The notes beneath the pieces were generated by a model. It was not told the origin of the DNA and searched no databases. It worked only from the letters and a program-made list of their open reading frames with translations. Shown here one piece after another: positions 10,415-22,584 of a stretch of DNA of 64,000 nucleotides. Each line of letters opens with the position of its first letter. Position 1 is the stretch's first letter. The stretch comes from Lota lota (Eukaryota > Chordata > Actinopteri > Gadiformes > Lotidae). The stretch is from assembly GCA_026745465.1 (NCBI GenBank), contig JACYXH010000826.1, positions 3,551,792-3,615,791 of the forward strand, written 5' to 3'. Position numbers and translations under genes: made by a program.

Positions 10415-11946
10415 TATACTGCTCAAAAAAATAAAGGGAACACTTAAACAACACAATGTAACTCCAAGTCAATCACACTTCTGTGAAATCAAACTGTCCA
10501 CTTAGGAAGCAACACTGATTGACAATAAATTTCACATGCAGTTGTGCAAATGGAATAGACAACAGGTGGAAATGATAGGCAATTAGCAAGACACCCCCAA
10601 TAAAGGAGTGGTTCTGCAGGTGGTGACCACAGACCACTTCTCAGTTCCTATGCTTCCTGGCTGATATTTTGGTCACTTTTGAATGCTGGCGGTGCTTTCA
10701 CTCTAGTGGTAGCATGAGACGGAGTCTACAACCCACACAAGTGGCTCAGGTAGTGCAGCTCATCCAGGATGGCACATCAATGTGAGCTGTGGCAAGAAGG
10801 TTTGCTGTGTCTGTCAGCGTAGTGTCCAGAGCATGGAGGCGCTACCAGGAGACGTGGAGGAGGCCGTAGGAGGGCAACAACCCAGCAGCAGGACCGCTAC
10901 CTCCGCCTTTGTGCAAGGAGGAGCAGGAGGAGCACTGCCAGAGCCCTGCAAAATGACCTCCAGCAGGCCACAAATGTGCATGTGTCTGCTCAAATGGTCA
11001 GAAATAGACTCCATGAGGGTGGTATGAGGGCCCGACATCCACAGGTGGGGGTTGTGCTTACAGCCCAACACCGTGCAGGACGTTTGGCATTTGCCAGAGA
11101 ACACCAAGATTGGCAAATTCGCCACTGGCGCCCTGTGCTCTTCACAGATGAAAGCAGGTTCACACTGAGCACATGTGACAGACGTGACAGAGTCTGGAGA
11201 CGCCGTGGAGAACGTTCTGCTGCCTGCAACATCCTCCAGCATGACCGGTTTGGCGGTGGGTCAGTCATGGTGTGGGGTGGCATTTCTTTGGGGGGCTGCA
11301 CAGCCCTCCATGTGCTCGCCAGAGGTAGCCTGACTGCCATTAGGTACCGAGCTGGTGCGGTTGGCCCTGGGTTCCTCCTAATGCAAGACAATGCTAGACC
11401 TCATGTGGCTGGAGTGTGTCAGCAGTTCCTGCAAGAGGAAGGCATTGATGCTATGGACTGGCCCGCCCGTTCCCCAGACCTGAATCCAATTGAGCACATC
11501 TGGGACATCATGTCTCGCTCCATCCACCAACGCCACGTTGCACCACAGACTGTCCAGGAGTTGGCGGATGCTTTAGTCCAGGTCTGGGAGGAGATCCCTC
11601 AGGAGACCATCCGCCACCTCATCAGGAGCATGCCCAGGCGTTGTAGGGAGGTCATACAGGCACGTGGAGGCCACACACACTACTGAGCCTCATTTTGACT
11701 TGTTTTAAGGACATTACATCAAAGTTGGATCAGCCTGTAGTGTGGTTTTCCACTTTAATTTTGAGTGTGACTCCAAATCCAGACCTCCATGGGTTGATAA
11801 ATTTGATTTCCATTGATAATTTTTGTGTGATTTTGTTGTCAGCACATTCAACTATGTAAAGAAAAAAGTTTCTAATAAGATTACTTCATTCATTCAGATC
11901 TAGGATGTGTTATTTTAGTGTTCCCTTTATTTTTTTGAGCAGTGTA
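10415..11946 (+). mobile_element. Tc1/mariner-like DNA transposon (copy 1)
   Basis: Terminal inverted repeats read inward as TA(T/C)ACTGCTCAAAAAAATA and AAGGGAACACT at both ends, flanked by TA, the Tc1/mariner target. About 1.53 kb long, it carries one transposase relic. The 5' part of the gene is broken, so it is non-autonomous. Confidence 0.93.
10711..11686 (+). pseudogene. Tc1-like transposase, disabled (copy 1)
   Basis: A start [20 protein letters not shown] at 10711 begins the DNA-binding region, but in-frame TGA and TAG codons and a frame shift interrupt it. The open part from 10976 (236 aa) holds the DDE domain: first Asp in LFTDESRF, second in MQDNARPH, and Glu in [12 protein letters not shown]. 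The junction [10 protein letters not shown] between the two aspartates looks shorter than in usual relatives, where about ten residues (typically ending IVRP/YAGAVG) stand. This suggests a small in-frame deletion, so catalysis is unlikely even for the open part. Confidence 0.88.
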
Positions 11947-13729
11947 GTTAACAAAATCGCTTGGGAGGAGGGAAGTGGGGGTATTTAAGGAGGGTGGAGA
12001 ATATATAAAAAAGCTTTTGGGGATTGGAGAAGGAAGATTGAATCTTAGATTGAAAGAATGAGCTTTTGGCTGCAGAAAAAGGTGAGAAGAGATTGGTAGG
12101 CAAGGAGGTCATCAGGGCACTTGGATTTGCACCACGCCCTTTCAGCCGCCCGCAGGGTGATTCTGTCAGCATGCATTGAGTCAACCACGGTGCCGGAGGG
12201 ATCGGGCGAGGCTGCCGGTAGGTGAGAGGACAGAGACAAGGACAAAGAGAGGAGTCGGGAGGCATGAGTGAGAAGGAGTCAGGGGTGGGGAGAGCTGATA
12301 GGACAGATGAGAAGAGGGAGACAGGGAGCGAAGGTTGCGACGGATAGGGACAGTATGTGTAGAAGACGGATCACCATGGGTTGCATGTTTATACTGACCA
12401 CCACGGGACTTGAAAACAGGATATATATATATATGTGTAGGCAAAACCCTGTGTCTCCATACATCCTTGAAAGCCGTTTTGGAAGCTTTCCTTTTTTTAT
12501 GTCGTATTTGTACAATTGTGCGAGCAGGGGCTGCCAATCCCAACTGGGATTCTAGGTGTTCTGACTGGATGTCAGAGGGGACTGTGTGTGTGTGTGTGTG
12601 TGAGAAGTTAACACTGCATTTCAGACCAAAGACTGCCAGCATGAGAGTTTTTCCGGTAAGTTTCACTTTGGATAGCCCAATCTAGGCATATTTCCCGGAA
12701 CATCCTTGGGCCAGAGGTTTGTCACTTGTTTATCACCTGTATGTAGAAACAGTCCGCCAATTTAGCAATGAATCTCGTAATTATTGCTGAATGTTTAAAA
12801 GAACATTGAAAAAACAATTACAATTTTCTCCCAAGATATACAACAATAATCTGCACTGATGAAGCTTTATTAGACCAAATAGATTTAAGGAAAAGGACCT
12901 GTTAAAGAACAGTAAGCCTAATATACCCTATTGAAAAGTGCTAAATAAAGTTATTAGTCATATTATCACGCTATTCATAGAATACATATTAACTCCAATC
13001 CAGTTTTAATTATAATGGCAATAATATATATAGATAAGATTTCACTCAATGTTTCATCTCATCCATGACACGTTGCCTTGATTGTTTAAGAAGAGTTACC
13101 GTACCCAGCCATGCAGGGGCAGTTAGCTGTCAGTATGTAATGTTTGATGCATTAATCATAGTTCATGCATTTTATCATTCTTTCTTTTGTCCTTGCCACT
13201 GATAGGCAATACTAGCAGTGACTTGTATTGTCTTCAGTTTCTCTTTAGTGTACATGCTGGGTGTGTCAACAAAATATGGATGAATGTCCAGCCATTGCAC
13301 ATTTGGCTATTTAGTAATTAACACCTAAATTTACAGGGCTGTGAGTGTGGGTATGGCAGCCTCATCCCATTGCTAAGCAAGTTAATTTTGTATGTTTCTC
13401 TCCTTCTCTTGTGCCGACAAGATAAAACAAACAGAGGAATGAGAAAGATTCATAATAATGTTTTGTGTTTCACGTTTGCCAGTTTAAGAAGAAATCCCGT
13501 GCTCAGATTTTGTATTCGACTGCCATCCCTAGAGAACAACCTGCCGACAGGGGGCACTTTCTGCTACAGGTTTAGCCCCGCCTACAAATCACGTCACCAT
13601 TGTTTACGTAATCGGAAGGGGTTTATTTTCAACCGAAACCAACCAACCGCGGTATGAGAATGGTGCAACTCGTATTGCTAGTGACACATAACATCGCTGA
13701 ATCACACACGATATTATTCCAAAGCAAAC

Positions 13730-14275
13730 ATGCGTTCCATCACAGTGGTGTGTTTGATCTTCGGTAAGTTTTAGTTAGACAAGGAGCCTACACAAATGAC
13801 AGATTGTAGTGATTTATGAATAATGTTAGCTAGTACTGGTATGCTACTTAGTCACGCTAGAAATATGTAGCATCTGCTTATAACATAGTCATTCTCATAC
13901 AATTTGAATAATCATGGTGTTGGTGCTCCTGCTACTTTAAGATACAAAATGTATAGCTATTGATTCATCTGTAGTCAATTAGCTACTGTTATACATCACG
14001 GAGACTGACAAATGGGAATTCCCCATTCCTAAATATAATACCATACAGTTCCAAATGTAGTATAGCAAGAATAGGGTTAGAAATGTGCTCCCTCATGAAT
14101 ATTCAGTTGCTTTCAAATTATTATAATATGAATATGATGTATTGCAGCAAGTAAATGGATAAATCGATTAATATAATTTCATAATTTCATCACATTGGAT
14201 GCAGCTCAAATTAAACGTCATGAAAATGTATCACAATGATGTAATATTTCCCATTGGATAGATCCATTGGTTAAA

Positions 14276-14359
<84 letters not shown>

Positions 14360-17300
14360 TCTTCAGTCTCCGCTGCAAATGCTAATTTGGTGGAGGAATC
14401 TAAGTCCTATCTGTGTTGTGGAAAACCAGAGCTTACGGTTGATGCCGGTGAAAACTGTGAACAGAGTTGGGAATCAGCAAAAGAGGTATACCATAGAATA
14501 ACATAAAAAATAACATGCATTAATAAATAGCATTTATATTTTATATTAATCTATATTAATTAATATATATGAATTATATAAATTTCAGAACATAGCTGAA
14601 TATCATCCAGTCCATCCTCTGGAGTGTTCTGCTCCATGCAGGAAAGTGTCCTCAGGGAAGCTCGTCATGGACACATGTCTTAATGTCACACTCAAGATGG
14701 TTTGCCCTGTATGTTAACCTTTACATTATTTTACCTATAACCTAGAATAGTATAGTAGCCTACACTTCTCATGTTGTTATTGCAATGCAGCTACATTTCT
14801 ATTACTCTGATTGTGTGCGTATATAAGTGATGTGCCTTACGACTAATTTCCCTTACGGTTAACCAGAAGTTTTGTCCAAATTGAGCACCAGACAATCTAA
14901 GAGGCCAAACATTGTCAGAAAAAAACATTGTGTGTATTAAAAAAACATTTTAAATTCTTAATTTAATATTATAAAAGAAGTCAAAACTTCTACATTTCAA
15001 CATTGTTATTTATTTAGATCATTTTACACACTACACAAATACAACCCTCCTTACCTCCCTCTCCCCTACCAAACCCATCCCCATACCCATGCCCGTAGCC
15101 ATCTATGAGGTCACCGAGGTCCGGACCTCTGTCATCTTTTTAGAGCTATAATAAAATTGGAATCTAAACAGTATAAAAAATCTGTCAGTTGAGAACTCCT
15201 CAGAGATGAGTTTATGCTTAATTCAGTTTAGACTTTGTTATGAGGTCAACCCCTCACCCCCCCAACAAAACAACCCCCGTAACTGAAGCCGCACCTATAC
15301 CCCCCCCCCCCCCCCCCCCTTCACCATAGCGTGAGAAGGCTGGTGTGTGTGTCTCCGAAGCACAAGTGATATCCTTCCCAAAATCTAGTAGTCGTAGCAG
15401 TGAGTGACTCCGGCGGGGTAACAGCGTCTTAATCAGATATATGTTGTGTTTGACCAGGTGTTTTCCTGGTCAGCTTTACATTTTGCAGTACAACTATTTT
15501 CAGCGAGCGTTGTATGCGTCGATGTCTGCGTCCAGTTTGGAGAAGTGTAAACAACCACACTTGTGACCGCTTTTGGCTGTCCATTGGACTGACTGTGTTA
15601 GAATGTACCACTTGAACACGTTGCGACAAGTCCAGCGCTCTCTTTCTATCTCTAATGCTTTTCTCATAGAGAAACTAGTATTTCTGGGGCCGACTAGCAA
15701 TTGCAGCAATGACTAGTTGACTTATCCTGAAACTCCCTAGTGAAAACATCTTTCTGCCTGCTAACCTGTCTGCCTGCTTACCTGTCTGTGTATGTCTGTC
15801 TTCCTGCCAATCTGTATTTTTTGTTTGTTATGAAGAATTATGAAGGGCCTACCATGTTAGCCATGAGTGTAATTCATTAGGAATAGGCGAAGAAAAACTG
15901 TTGAAACTTCTCCCCAAAACATTGAGGTTTAAATCCATTAAAGGGCTACTAGGCATGTTTGAGTTATAGACTAGCGAAGAATTAAGACCTTCATAAGCTT
16001 GGTATTCATAACTTTGTGGTAGAAGGCTTGGCTAGGTCTATAAGCCGAAACGTAATTATTTCAATCAGCATTATATCTGGTAATCTGTTGCCTCAAACGG
16101 GGTGATTTTGACAAGCAATTTAATCGTTAGGAGTGACGTAGCCAGCCAGCTTGCAATAGCATCGTATTGGATGTTTTTTCTCCATATTCTGTATGTTTGC
16201 CGATTAGGTTTGAGACATAATTTAACCTCACTCGTTCGCACTCATCGTACCTTCTTTTTAAGGGTGTGGAGTCAAATATACATATTTCATTAGTTTATAC
16301 CTCACTTTCATCAATATCTATATAGACTAAGCTTTGTGCACATATCAACCCTTCTCGTTCAGTTTGATTGAATTCTGCCAGACAGGGGCCATCGCATTAA
16401 TGTTTTTTAGCTAACTCGCGGTGATAGCGCTAGCTGCTATTTTAGCATCTTCGCTATCATAGGCTCATGCTTAGTGCTCAAGTACATCCCACTGATTGGT
16501 TGACGTCAAATTCTCCTACTTCAGCCGTGGACAGTTAGTATGACCGCAGATAGAAACATTAGAATATGTTTGGAAAAATTTTAACCAGCGTTTATAACTA
16601 GACATTTTTTGAGACTTTAATTATATGGACCCTGTCATAATTGTATAGAACAGTATATCATGGTTGTATATCGCAAAATCGCCCAACCCTATCATATAGA
16701 CTCAACGCTTCATATAGACTGTCCTGTGTATCGCTGTTAATCGCCGTAACGTTTTCAATTCACACTGGCTCCGTGAGACAGCCTTCTCACACCTGCCGTG
16801 ACGCGAGGGGTAGACCTCTGTGTTTTTCTACGGGTCGTCTCTATTTTTCCTGGTTATGCATGCCAACTGGAGTGTATTTCCCTTAGGTTTAAACCAAAAC
16901 ATTTGGGTTCTGCCAAGCCATACTTCATCAACCACATTGCAGAATCATTGCTGGTGTAAATATAGACAGAGCAGGCAGTGCGGTAGCATTGGGGCCCGTG
17001 GGGTGGGGCGGCCGTGGAGAGAGTGTGTGGGAGAACGGCCCCTTACGAGGTGGCACTGTCGCTGTCCTCAGTGATGTGTCAACAACCATGGGGCAGGTTA
17101 GGATAGCAAGCAAGTTATAACGTTAGTCCAAAATAGGTGTAACGTTAGGCTATTGTGTTAGATATACATTTGAATACATTAAGGTAGGCTTACTAGGCTA
17201 CAATTTAGACTAGCACTATCTTATCATTTTTACCTTGTTGGAATTGGCGAAATTCCATGTTTTGACTACTCTCTTACTTCAACAGGACGGAAATAAAAGT

Positions 17301-18658
17301 GTGGAGAAGATTACGAAATACACTCCACATATGGACAAGTGCCCAGTAACTCCAGAAGCGATTGTCAAATCAGCGGCATCACCACGTAACCGTTACTATG
17401 GTAATAATTAGTGTGGTTGCAAACCAAGCCACACTATTGTTATCATGTGTCTTATTATTAGTGTGGTTGCAAAGCAAGCCACACTATTGTTATCATGTGT
17501 CTTTTTATTATAATTATTTGTTTTCTTCCGCCTGATTTTCGGTAATTATCTCCTCCTACAGTTGTTGTCGCTATAAAAACTAAGCCCATTGCAAAGAATT
17601 GCGTCTACTTTTAGAGACCAACCATTGCAGACTTTTGTTTTTATTAATATTTATAGTATTAATATTTAATATTGAAAGTGAATGGGGCAAAAACGCTAAA
17701 ATCAACCACTCCAAACCTGAATACCTGGGAGATGTCAAATTAAATCCACATATGTAGACCAGACCCGATTGTCAAATCAGCGGAATCACCACCTAACTGT
17801 TACAATAGTAACAATTTATATTAATAATACATTTTAGTTGATAGACTTTTGAAGACACTCAAAGACACTTTGCATACGTATAAACATACATACACACATT
17901 CACACACAAACACACATTCATACATACTTGCATACATACAGACATACATACATACATACATATCAATGTTTGAACAGGTGCAAATTGTATAAATAAAGCT
18001 TAACCTACTATTATAACAGGGTGGTTATTAGGTAATAAACTCCAGTAATAATCCAATAATCCAGTAGTAATAAATAAATATTTATTTATTTCCTGGTGAT
18101 CCATCATCCAGAATAGTGTGTGTGTGTTTTTCTTTGCATGAGCTTCAATAGTTCTAGTGCTGTGGTTCAATTTCCTTGAAACTTTGCACAATTGACAAAC
18201 CATCTTTTTGTGTTTTAAATTCATTTGAAGATATGTTCAAAGCCGAGTCTCAATTGAACCTTTAGTGGGTCATGTTTCTGTTTACAATGAAAGCACTCAC
18301 ACCTCACAGCCACGCTATAACTTCCAGCACTGCTGAAACCTTTGGCGCTCATCACAGCGCAATCCATTGTCACCTCATATTTTAAACACAGAACAAGACC
18401 TAAAATCAAATATTACATCGTGTGTTGTCATTTCTACTCCTCGAGGGCGGCCCACTTAGCTATAAATGTATGCTTTTACAGTATTATAAAGGTGCTAAGA
18501 GTGTCCACCAAATGTCATATATAATATATAATGCATATAATATTTAATGTAATGTAATTATATTTTGTTTATCACCCACTGTAGGTTTGGTACCTGCTCC
18601 CCTGGTGTGTTTGTTTGCTTTGATCTGCCTGGGAATTCATTCCTACTGTGCAAGATGA
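13730..18658 (+). CDS. Unrecognised small cysteine-rich membrane-anchored protein, copy 1 (five exons)
   Basis: Exons 13730-13763, 14367-14485, 14589-14708, 17286-17400 and 18585-18658 sum to 462 nt, 153 aa. All junctions are GT-AG with matching phases (1, 0, 0, 1). Residues 1-17 (MRSITVVCLIFVSAANA) look like a signal peptide. The ectodomain has eight cysteines (LCCGK, ENCEQ, LECSAPC, DTCLN, MVCP, DKCP) and sequons NVT and NKS. The last exon codes a hydrophobic stretch (LVPAPLVCLFALICLGI) plus HSYCAR, which fits a membrane span with a six-residue tail or a GPI-attachment signal. An AATAAA lies at 19737, giving a ~1.1-kb 3' UTR. If intron 3 is retained, translation stops after MVCPVC, giving a short secreted form. 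I recognise no family; a Ly6-like or small receptor fold is possible but unproven. An intact equal-length duplicate supports it being a real gene. Confidence 0.6.
14281..14358. repeat. (GT)n microsatellite 8 nt before an acceptor (copy 1)
   Basis: 78 nt of GT directly precede ctcttcag, the exon 2 acceptor of the unknown gene. In copy 2 the tract is 88 nt (24919-25006). Confidence 0.95.
14709..17285. other. Intron 3 of the unknown gene (copy 1), no further exon seen
   Basis: A 2.6-kb intron with a poly-C tract at 15301-15319 and several unsupported short ORFs. The equivalent in copy 2 is 25357-27941. Confidence 0.5.
17402..17513. repeat. Two tandem hairpin-forming units beside the exon 4 donor (copy 1)
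   Basis: The unit attagtgtggttgcaaa/ccaagccacactattg occurs twice. Each half can fold on itself (agtgtgg with ccacact). The array starts within two bases of the splice donor at 17401. The same array is at 28058-28163 in copy 2. Confidence 0.8.
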
Positions 18659-19736
18659 AGCAGTGCTAACCACGGCTACCACATCCAGGCTAACCAATGA
18701 GTGGAGCTCCACCGACCACGGACACCAAGCCGTTTCACCCACAGTATCATCTGGACCAAGCCGAGGAGGTTTTCCTCATTCGCTCTATTTCTTTCTGTCG
18801 CACTTTATATCCTCCTTTCCCCTTGCACGTCGCTGTTTAGAATGTTCTAGAAAGGCTGTGAACTTGAGTTTGGCTGCCAATCTAAAGGCAGCTAAATATT
18901 ATTTAAATATCTCATATTTCAGGAAGGGAAACAGTGAAATGGCCAAGTAGTCCCTCCTTTTGTAGCAAGCTAATATTGTCGCAATGAATGAACAAATTTT
19001 TACTGCTAGATGCCATGTCAATGTTGTCCATATGACATCCAACCCTTTCCCTCCCAGCCTGACAAGACCAAAGCAATTTCAGTTTTTACCTGAACAGCTG
19101 AAGGATTTAAGTACATTAGAGGACTTTAAATGATATATGCACACATTATTCTAAATAAGGAAAGCAACCAAAATAATGTTTGTTGTGTTGGTGGCATAAC
19201 AGTATTGCCAGTAACAAGTTAATTACTAAATACTGTATATGAACTGAATACTTTACCAATATGTACCAAGTGAATGTCAATGTTCATGTAAACGTACAGT
19301 GCCTTCTGTGCTATTTCAGGGATGTACAGTTTTTTTAATCAATGATCAAAAAGGTGCTGCAACACTGGGTTTTTCTACTGTCTACCTACTTTCTATTAGA
19401 GATGGATTTATAAACTATTTTTCTAAAGGTAGATAAATAAGCTAGATGATCCAAGTTTAATAATGTAGTATATGTGCAATGACCAAAATGTTTCAACAAA
19501 GTGAATGGCTCTCATGGTCCAGCAAAACAACTGGAAATATGTAGACGAGTACTACAAGCACTCATACTGTAATGGTGCTGTTATGCTAACTTATATTTTA
19601 ATGTGTGAATTGGTACGTTTATATTTGTTATTGTGTAAGCCATATTTTTTGTATGTTGTATAACGTTTGTTCAAAGGTGTGTACTGTTACCTGCCATTAT
19701 TCTGCTTTCTCTTTTCCTTTCCGCTGACCTTGACTT

Positions 19737-19742
19737 AATAAA
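19737..19742 (+). terminator. Polyadenylation signal of the unknown gene (copy 1)
   Basis: AATAAA, followed by T-rich and GT-rich sequence, about 1.08 kb after the stop codon. It is conserved in copy 2 (near 30398). Confidence 0.5.
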
Positions 19743-20288
19743 ATGCATTTTAATAATGCACTTTAATTGTAGTTTGTGCTTAATTGTAATTGGTGCTTAA
19801 TAAACTAGCAAGGGTTACGCAACATAGAACACTTACAATATATTTTAATAGCCACAGCCCCATGTGTTCCTCCTGCGCTCCGTTGTTTCATGACCGCTCT
19901 GAAGTTAGTTTTAAGTCGGATACTCCACGGATTTTCAAAGGGCATTTACTGCGGATCGACTGGTTTCTTACTCAGTTTCACCCAGTGTTTACTGAAGAGG
20001 ACGCTTGGCTCAACCTCGCTCTTAACCACAGGGACTATTGTAAATAACAATGGCTTTGTTTCAGTCAAATAGAAATGTATACTGTTTGAATGAAACAAAA
20101 CCATTGTTGTTGACTTTACCTTCGCGCTGACTTGCTCATATTAGAGAAAACAATGTTATTCTTTTCATGTGCACACTTATTTTAATTGCCAATGTTTAGT
20201 TAATATATTGTTTATTTTACATAAATATTTGAATTGAAAAGAATTTAATTATTTTCAATAGCTCCCATGTCATGTGGCCCAGTGACTC

Positions 20289-20537
20289 CTAATCAACACC
20301 AGATATTATTACTACAATGGAGTGGCCGGCCTTGAATCCAGACTGGTGAGGGTCCAGAAGGTTGTTCTGGTCGAGGTATGCAGAGAGTTGGGAAAATAAT
20401 GCAAGCCCAAGTGGTTTGGAAATAAATGTTAGAAGTGAGGCAGGTTGGTAGTTCTTTACATCAGATGGATTGAGTGTAGGTGTCTGTGAGGAGGCTACCT
20501 GATCCACCTCACTGGTTAACCATGCACACCTGTGCAT
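20289..20537 (-). pseudogene. LINE reverse-transcriptase fragment (copy 2)
   Basis: Same 82-residue remnant as at 9658-9906, with an identical translation, carried by the duplication and not inserted independently. Confidence 0.8.
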
Positions 20538-21052
20538 GGTTAGACCTCATTGGGCTGTACTAAGTGGGGCTGAATGGAGAGGGGCTCTGCCAGGGATGCT
20601 GCTAAAGGAAGACACTTCTGGATGTTTATTGCTCAATTATGTCAAACCGATGTATAATGTAAACATGATGCATTAGCGTGGTAACGATAGGACCAACAGA
20701 TATGTTGGGTTACAAAGGAGTACAATTGGAATACTTTAAGGCACCCCTTTATTATGAGGAATGGTGCAGGTCAATGTGTATTTAGAGAGTTTAGTTTAGT
20801 TGGGGGGGGGGGGGGGGAGAGAAATACTGCTGGTGTATCTTGCCTTGTGGATGGTTGCCAGTAAAGCCTGCCCTTTGTGGGCTTAGTCATTGAACCCGGG
20901 TCTTGTTTTCTGTACACTACACCCGATACAAGCTGCTTGCTACTATACCACCGCTAGGGCCTAACTGCTTGCCCTACAGTTTCTTTAAAATACGGTTCAC
21001 TCTTGCTGCTTTGGTGGGGAGATGAGGAGAGTATGTCTATCTTTTTACAAAG

Positions 21053-22584
21053 TATACTGCTCAAAAAAATAAAGGGAACACTTAAACAACACAATGTAAC
21101 TCCAAGTCAATCACACTTCTGTGAAATCAAACTGTCCACTTAGGAAGCAACACTGATTGACAATAAATTTCACATGCTGTTGTGCAAATGGAATAGACAA
21201 CAGGTGGAAATGATAGGCAATTAGCAAGACACCCCCAATAAAGGAGTGGTTCTGCAGGTGGTGACCACAGACCACTTCTCAGTTCCTATGCTTCCTGGCT
21301 GATATTTTGGTCACTTTTGAATGCTGGCGGTGCTTTCACTCTAGTGGTAGCATGAGACGGAGTCTACAACCCACACAAGTGGCTCAGGTAGTGCAGCTCA
21401 TCCAGGATGGCACATCAATGTGAGCTGTGGCAAGAAGGTTTGCTGTGTCTGTCAGCGTAGTGTCCAGAGCATGGAGGCGCTACCAGGAGACGTGGAGGAG
21501 GCCGTAGGAGGGCAACAACCCAGCAGCAGGACCGCTACCTCCGCCTTTGTGCAAGGAGGAGCAGGAGGAGCACTGCCAGAGCCCTGCAAAATGACCTCCA
21601 GCAGGCCACAAATGTGCATGTGTCTGCTCAAATGGTCAGAAATAGACTCCATGAGGGTGGTATGAGGGCCCGACATCCACAGGTGGGGGTTGTGCTTACA
21701 GCCCAACACCGTGCAGGACGTTTGGCATTTGCCAGAGAACACCAAGATTGGCAAATTCGCCACTGGCGCCCTGTGCTCTTCACAGATGAAAGCAGGTTCA
21801 CACTGAGCACATGTGACAGACGTGACAGAGTCTGGAGACGCCGTGGAGAACGTTCTGCTGCCTGCAACATCCTCCAGCATGACCGGTTTGGCGGTGGGTC
21901 AGTCATGGTGTGGGGTGGCATTTCTTTGGGGGGCTGCACAGCCCTCCATGTGCTCGCCAGAGGTAGCCTGACTGCCATTAGGTACCGAGCTGGTGCGGTT
22001 GGCCCTGGGTTCCTCCTAATGCAAGACAATGCTAGACCTCATGTGGCTGGAGTGTGTCAGCAGTTCCTGCAAGAGGAAGGCATTGATGCTATGGACTGGC
22101 CCGCCCGTTCCCCAGACCTGAATCCAATTGAGCACATCTGGGACATCATGTCTCGCTCCATCCACCAACGCCACGTTGCACCACAGACTGTCCAGGAGTT
22201 GGCGGATGCTTTAGTCCAGGTCTGGGAGGAGATCCCTCAGGAGACCATCCGCCACCTCATCAGGAGCATGCCCAGGCGTTGTAGGGAGGTCATACAGGCA
22301 CGTGGAGGCCACACACACTACTGAGCCTCATTTTGACTTGTTTTAAGGACATTACATCAAAGTTGGATCAGCCTGTAGTGTGGTTTTCCACTTTAATTTT
22401 GAGTGTGACTCCAAATCCAGACCTCCATGGGTTGATAAATTTGATTTCCATTGATAATTTTTGTGTGATTTTGTTGTCAGCACATTCAACTATGTAAAGA
22501 AAAAAGTTTCTAATAAGATTACTTCATTCATTCAGATCTAGGATGTGTTATTTTAGTGTTCCCTTTATTTTTTTGAGCAGTGTA
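21053..22584 (+). mobile_element. Tc1/mariner-like DNA transposon (copy 2)
   Basis: Exact positional counterpart of 10415-11946, with the same terminal repeats and TA flanks. It was duplicated with the host unit. Confidence 0.93.
21349..22324 (+). pseudogene. Tc1-like transposase, disabled (copy 2)
   Basis: The 236-residue open part (21614-22324) is identical in translation to copy 1, with the same upstream stops, frame shift and shortened RYRAGAVG junction. The damage therefore predates the duplication or was homogenised afterwards. Confidence 0.88.

Larger units (their letters stand above)
9172..19815. repeat. Tandem segmental duplication, copy 1 (~10.64 kb)
   Basis: The unit begins at tacgcaaca (9172) and ends at caagggtta, where copy 2 begins at once. 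Order inside: hairpin and LINE scrap, Tc1-like element, then the five-exon unknown gene with its 3' UTR. Features in copy 2 are offset by +10638 (Tc1, exon 1), +10648 (exon 2), +10656 (exon 4) and +10661 (exon 5). The increases come from microsatellite and small indels. Confidence 0.95.

Noticed and set aside
10814-11391. Minus-strand ORFs opposite the transposase (also 21452-22029)
   Set aside because: Antisense shadows of the GC-rich transposase coding region.
12181-12666. 161-aa minus-strand ORF, repeated at 22819-23304
   Set aside because: Contains a TH-dipeptide microsatellite, no known domain, and identical overlapping ORFs in other frames. The perfect match between copies only reflects the duplication.
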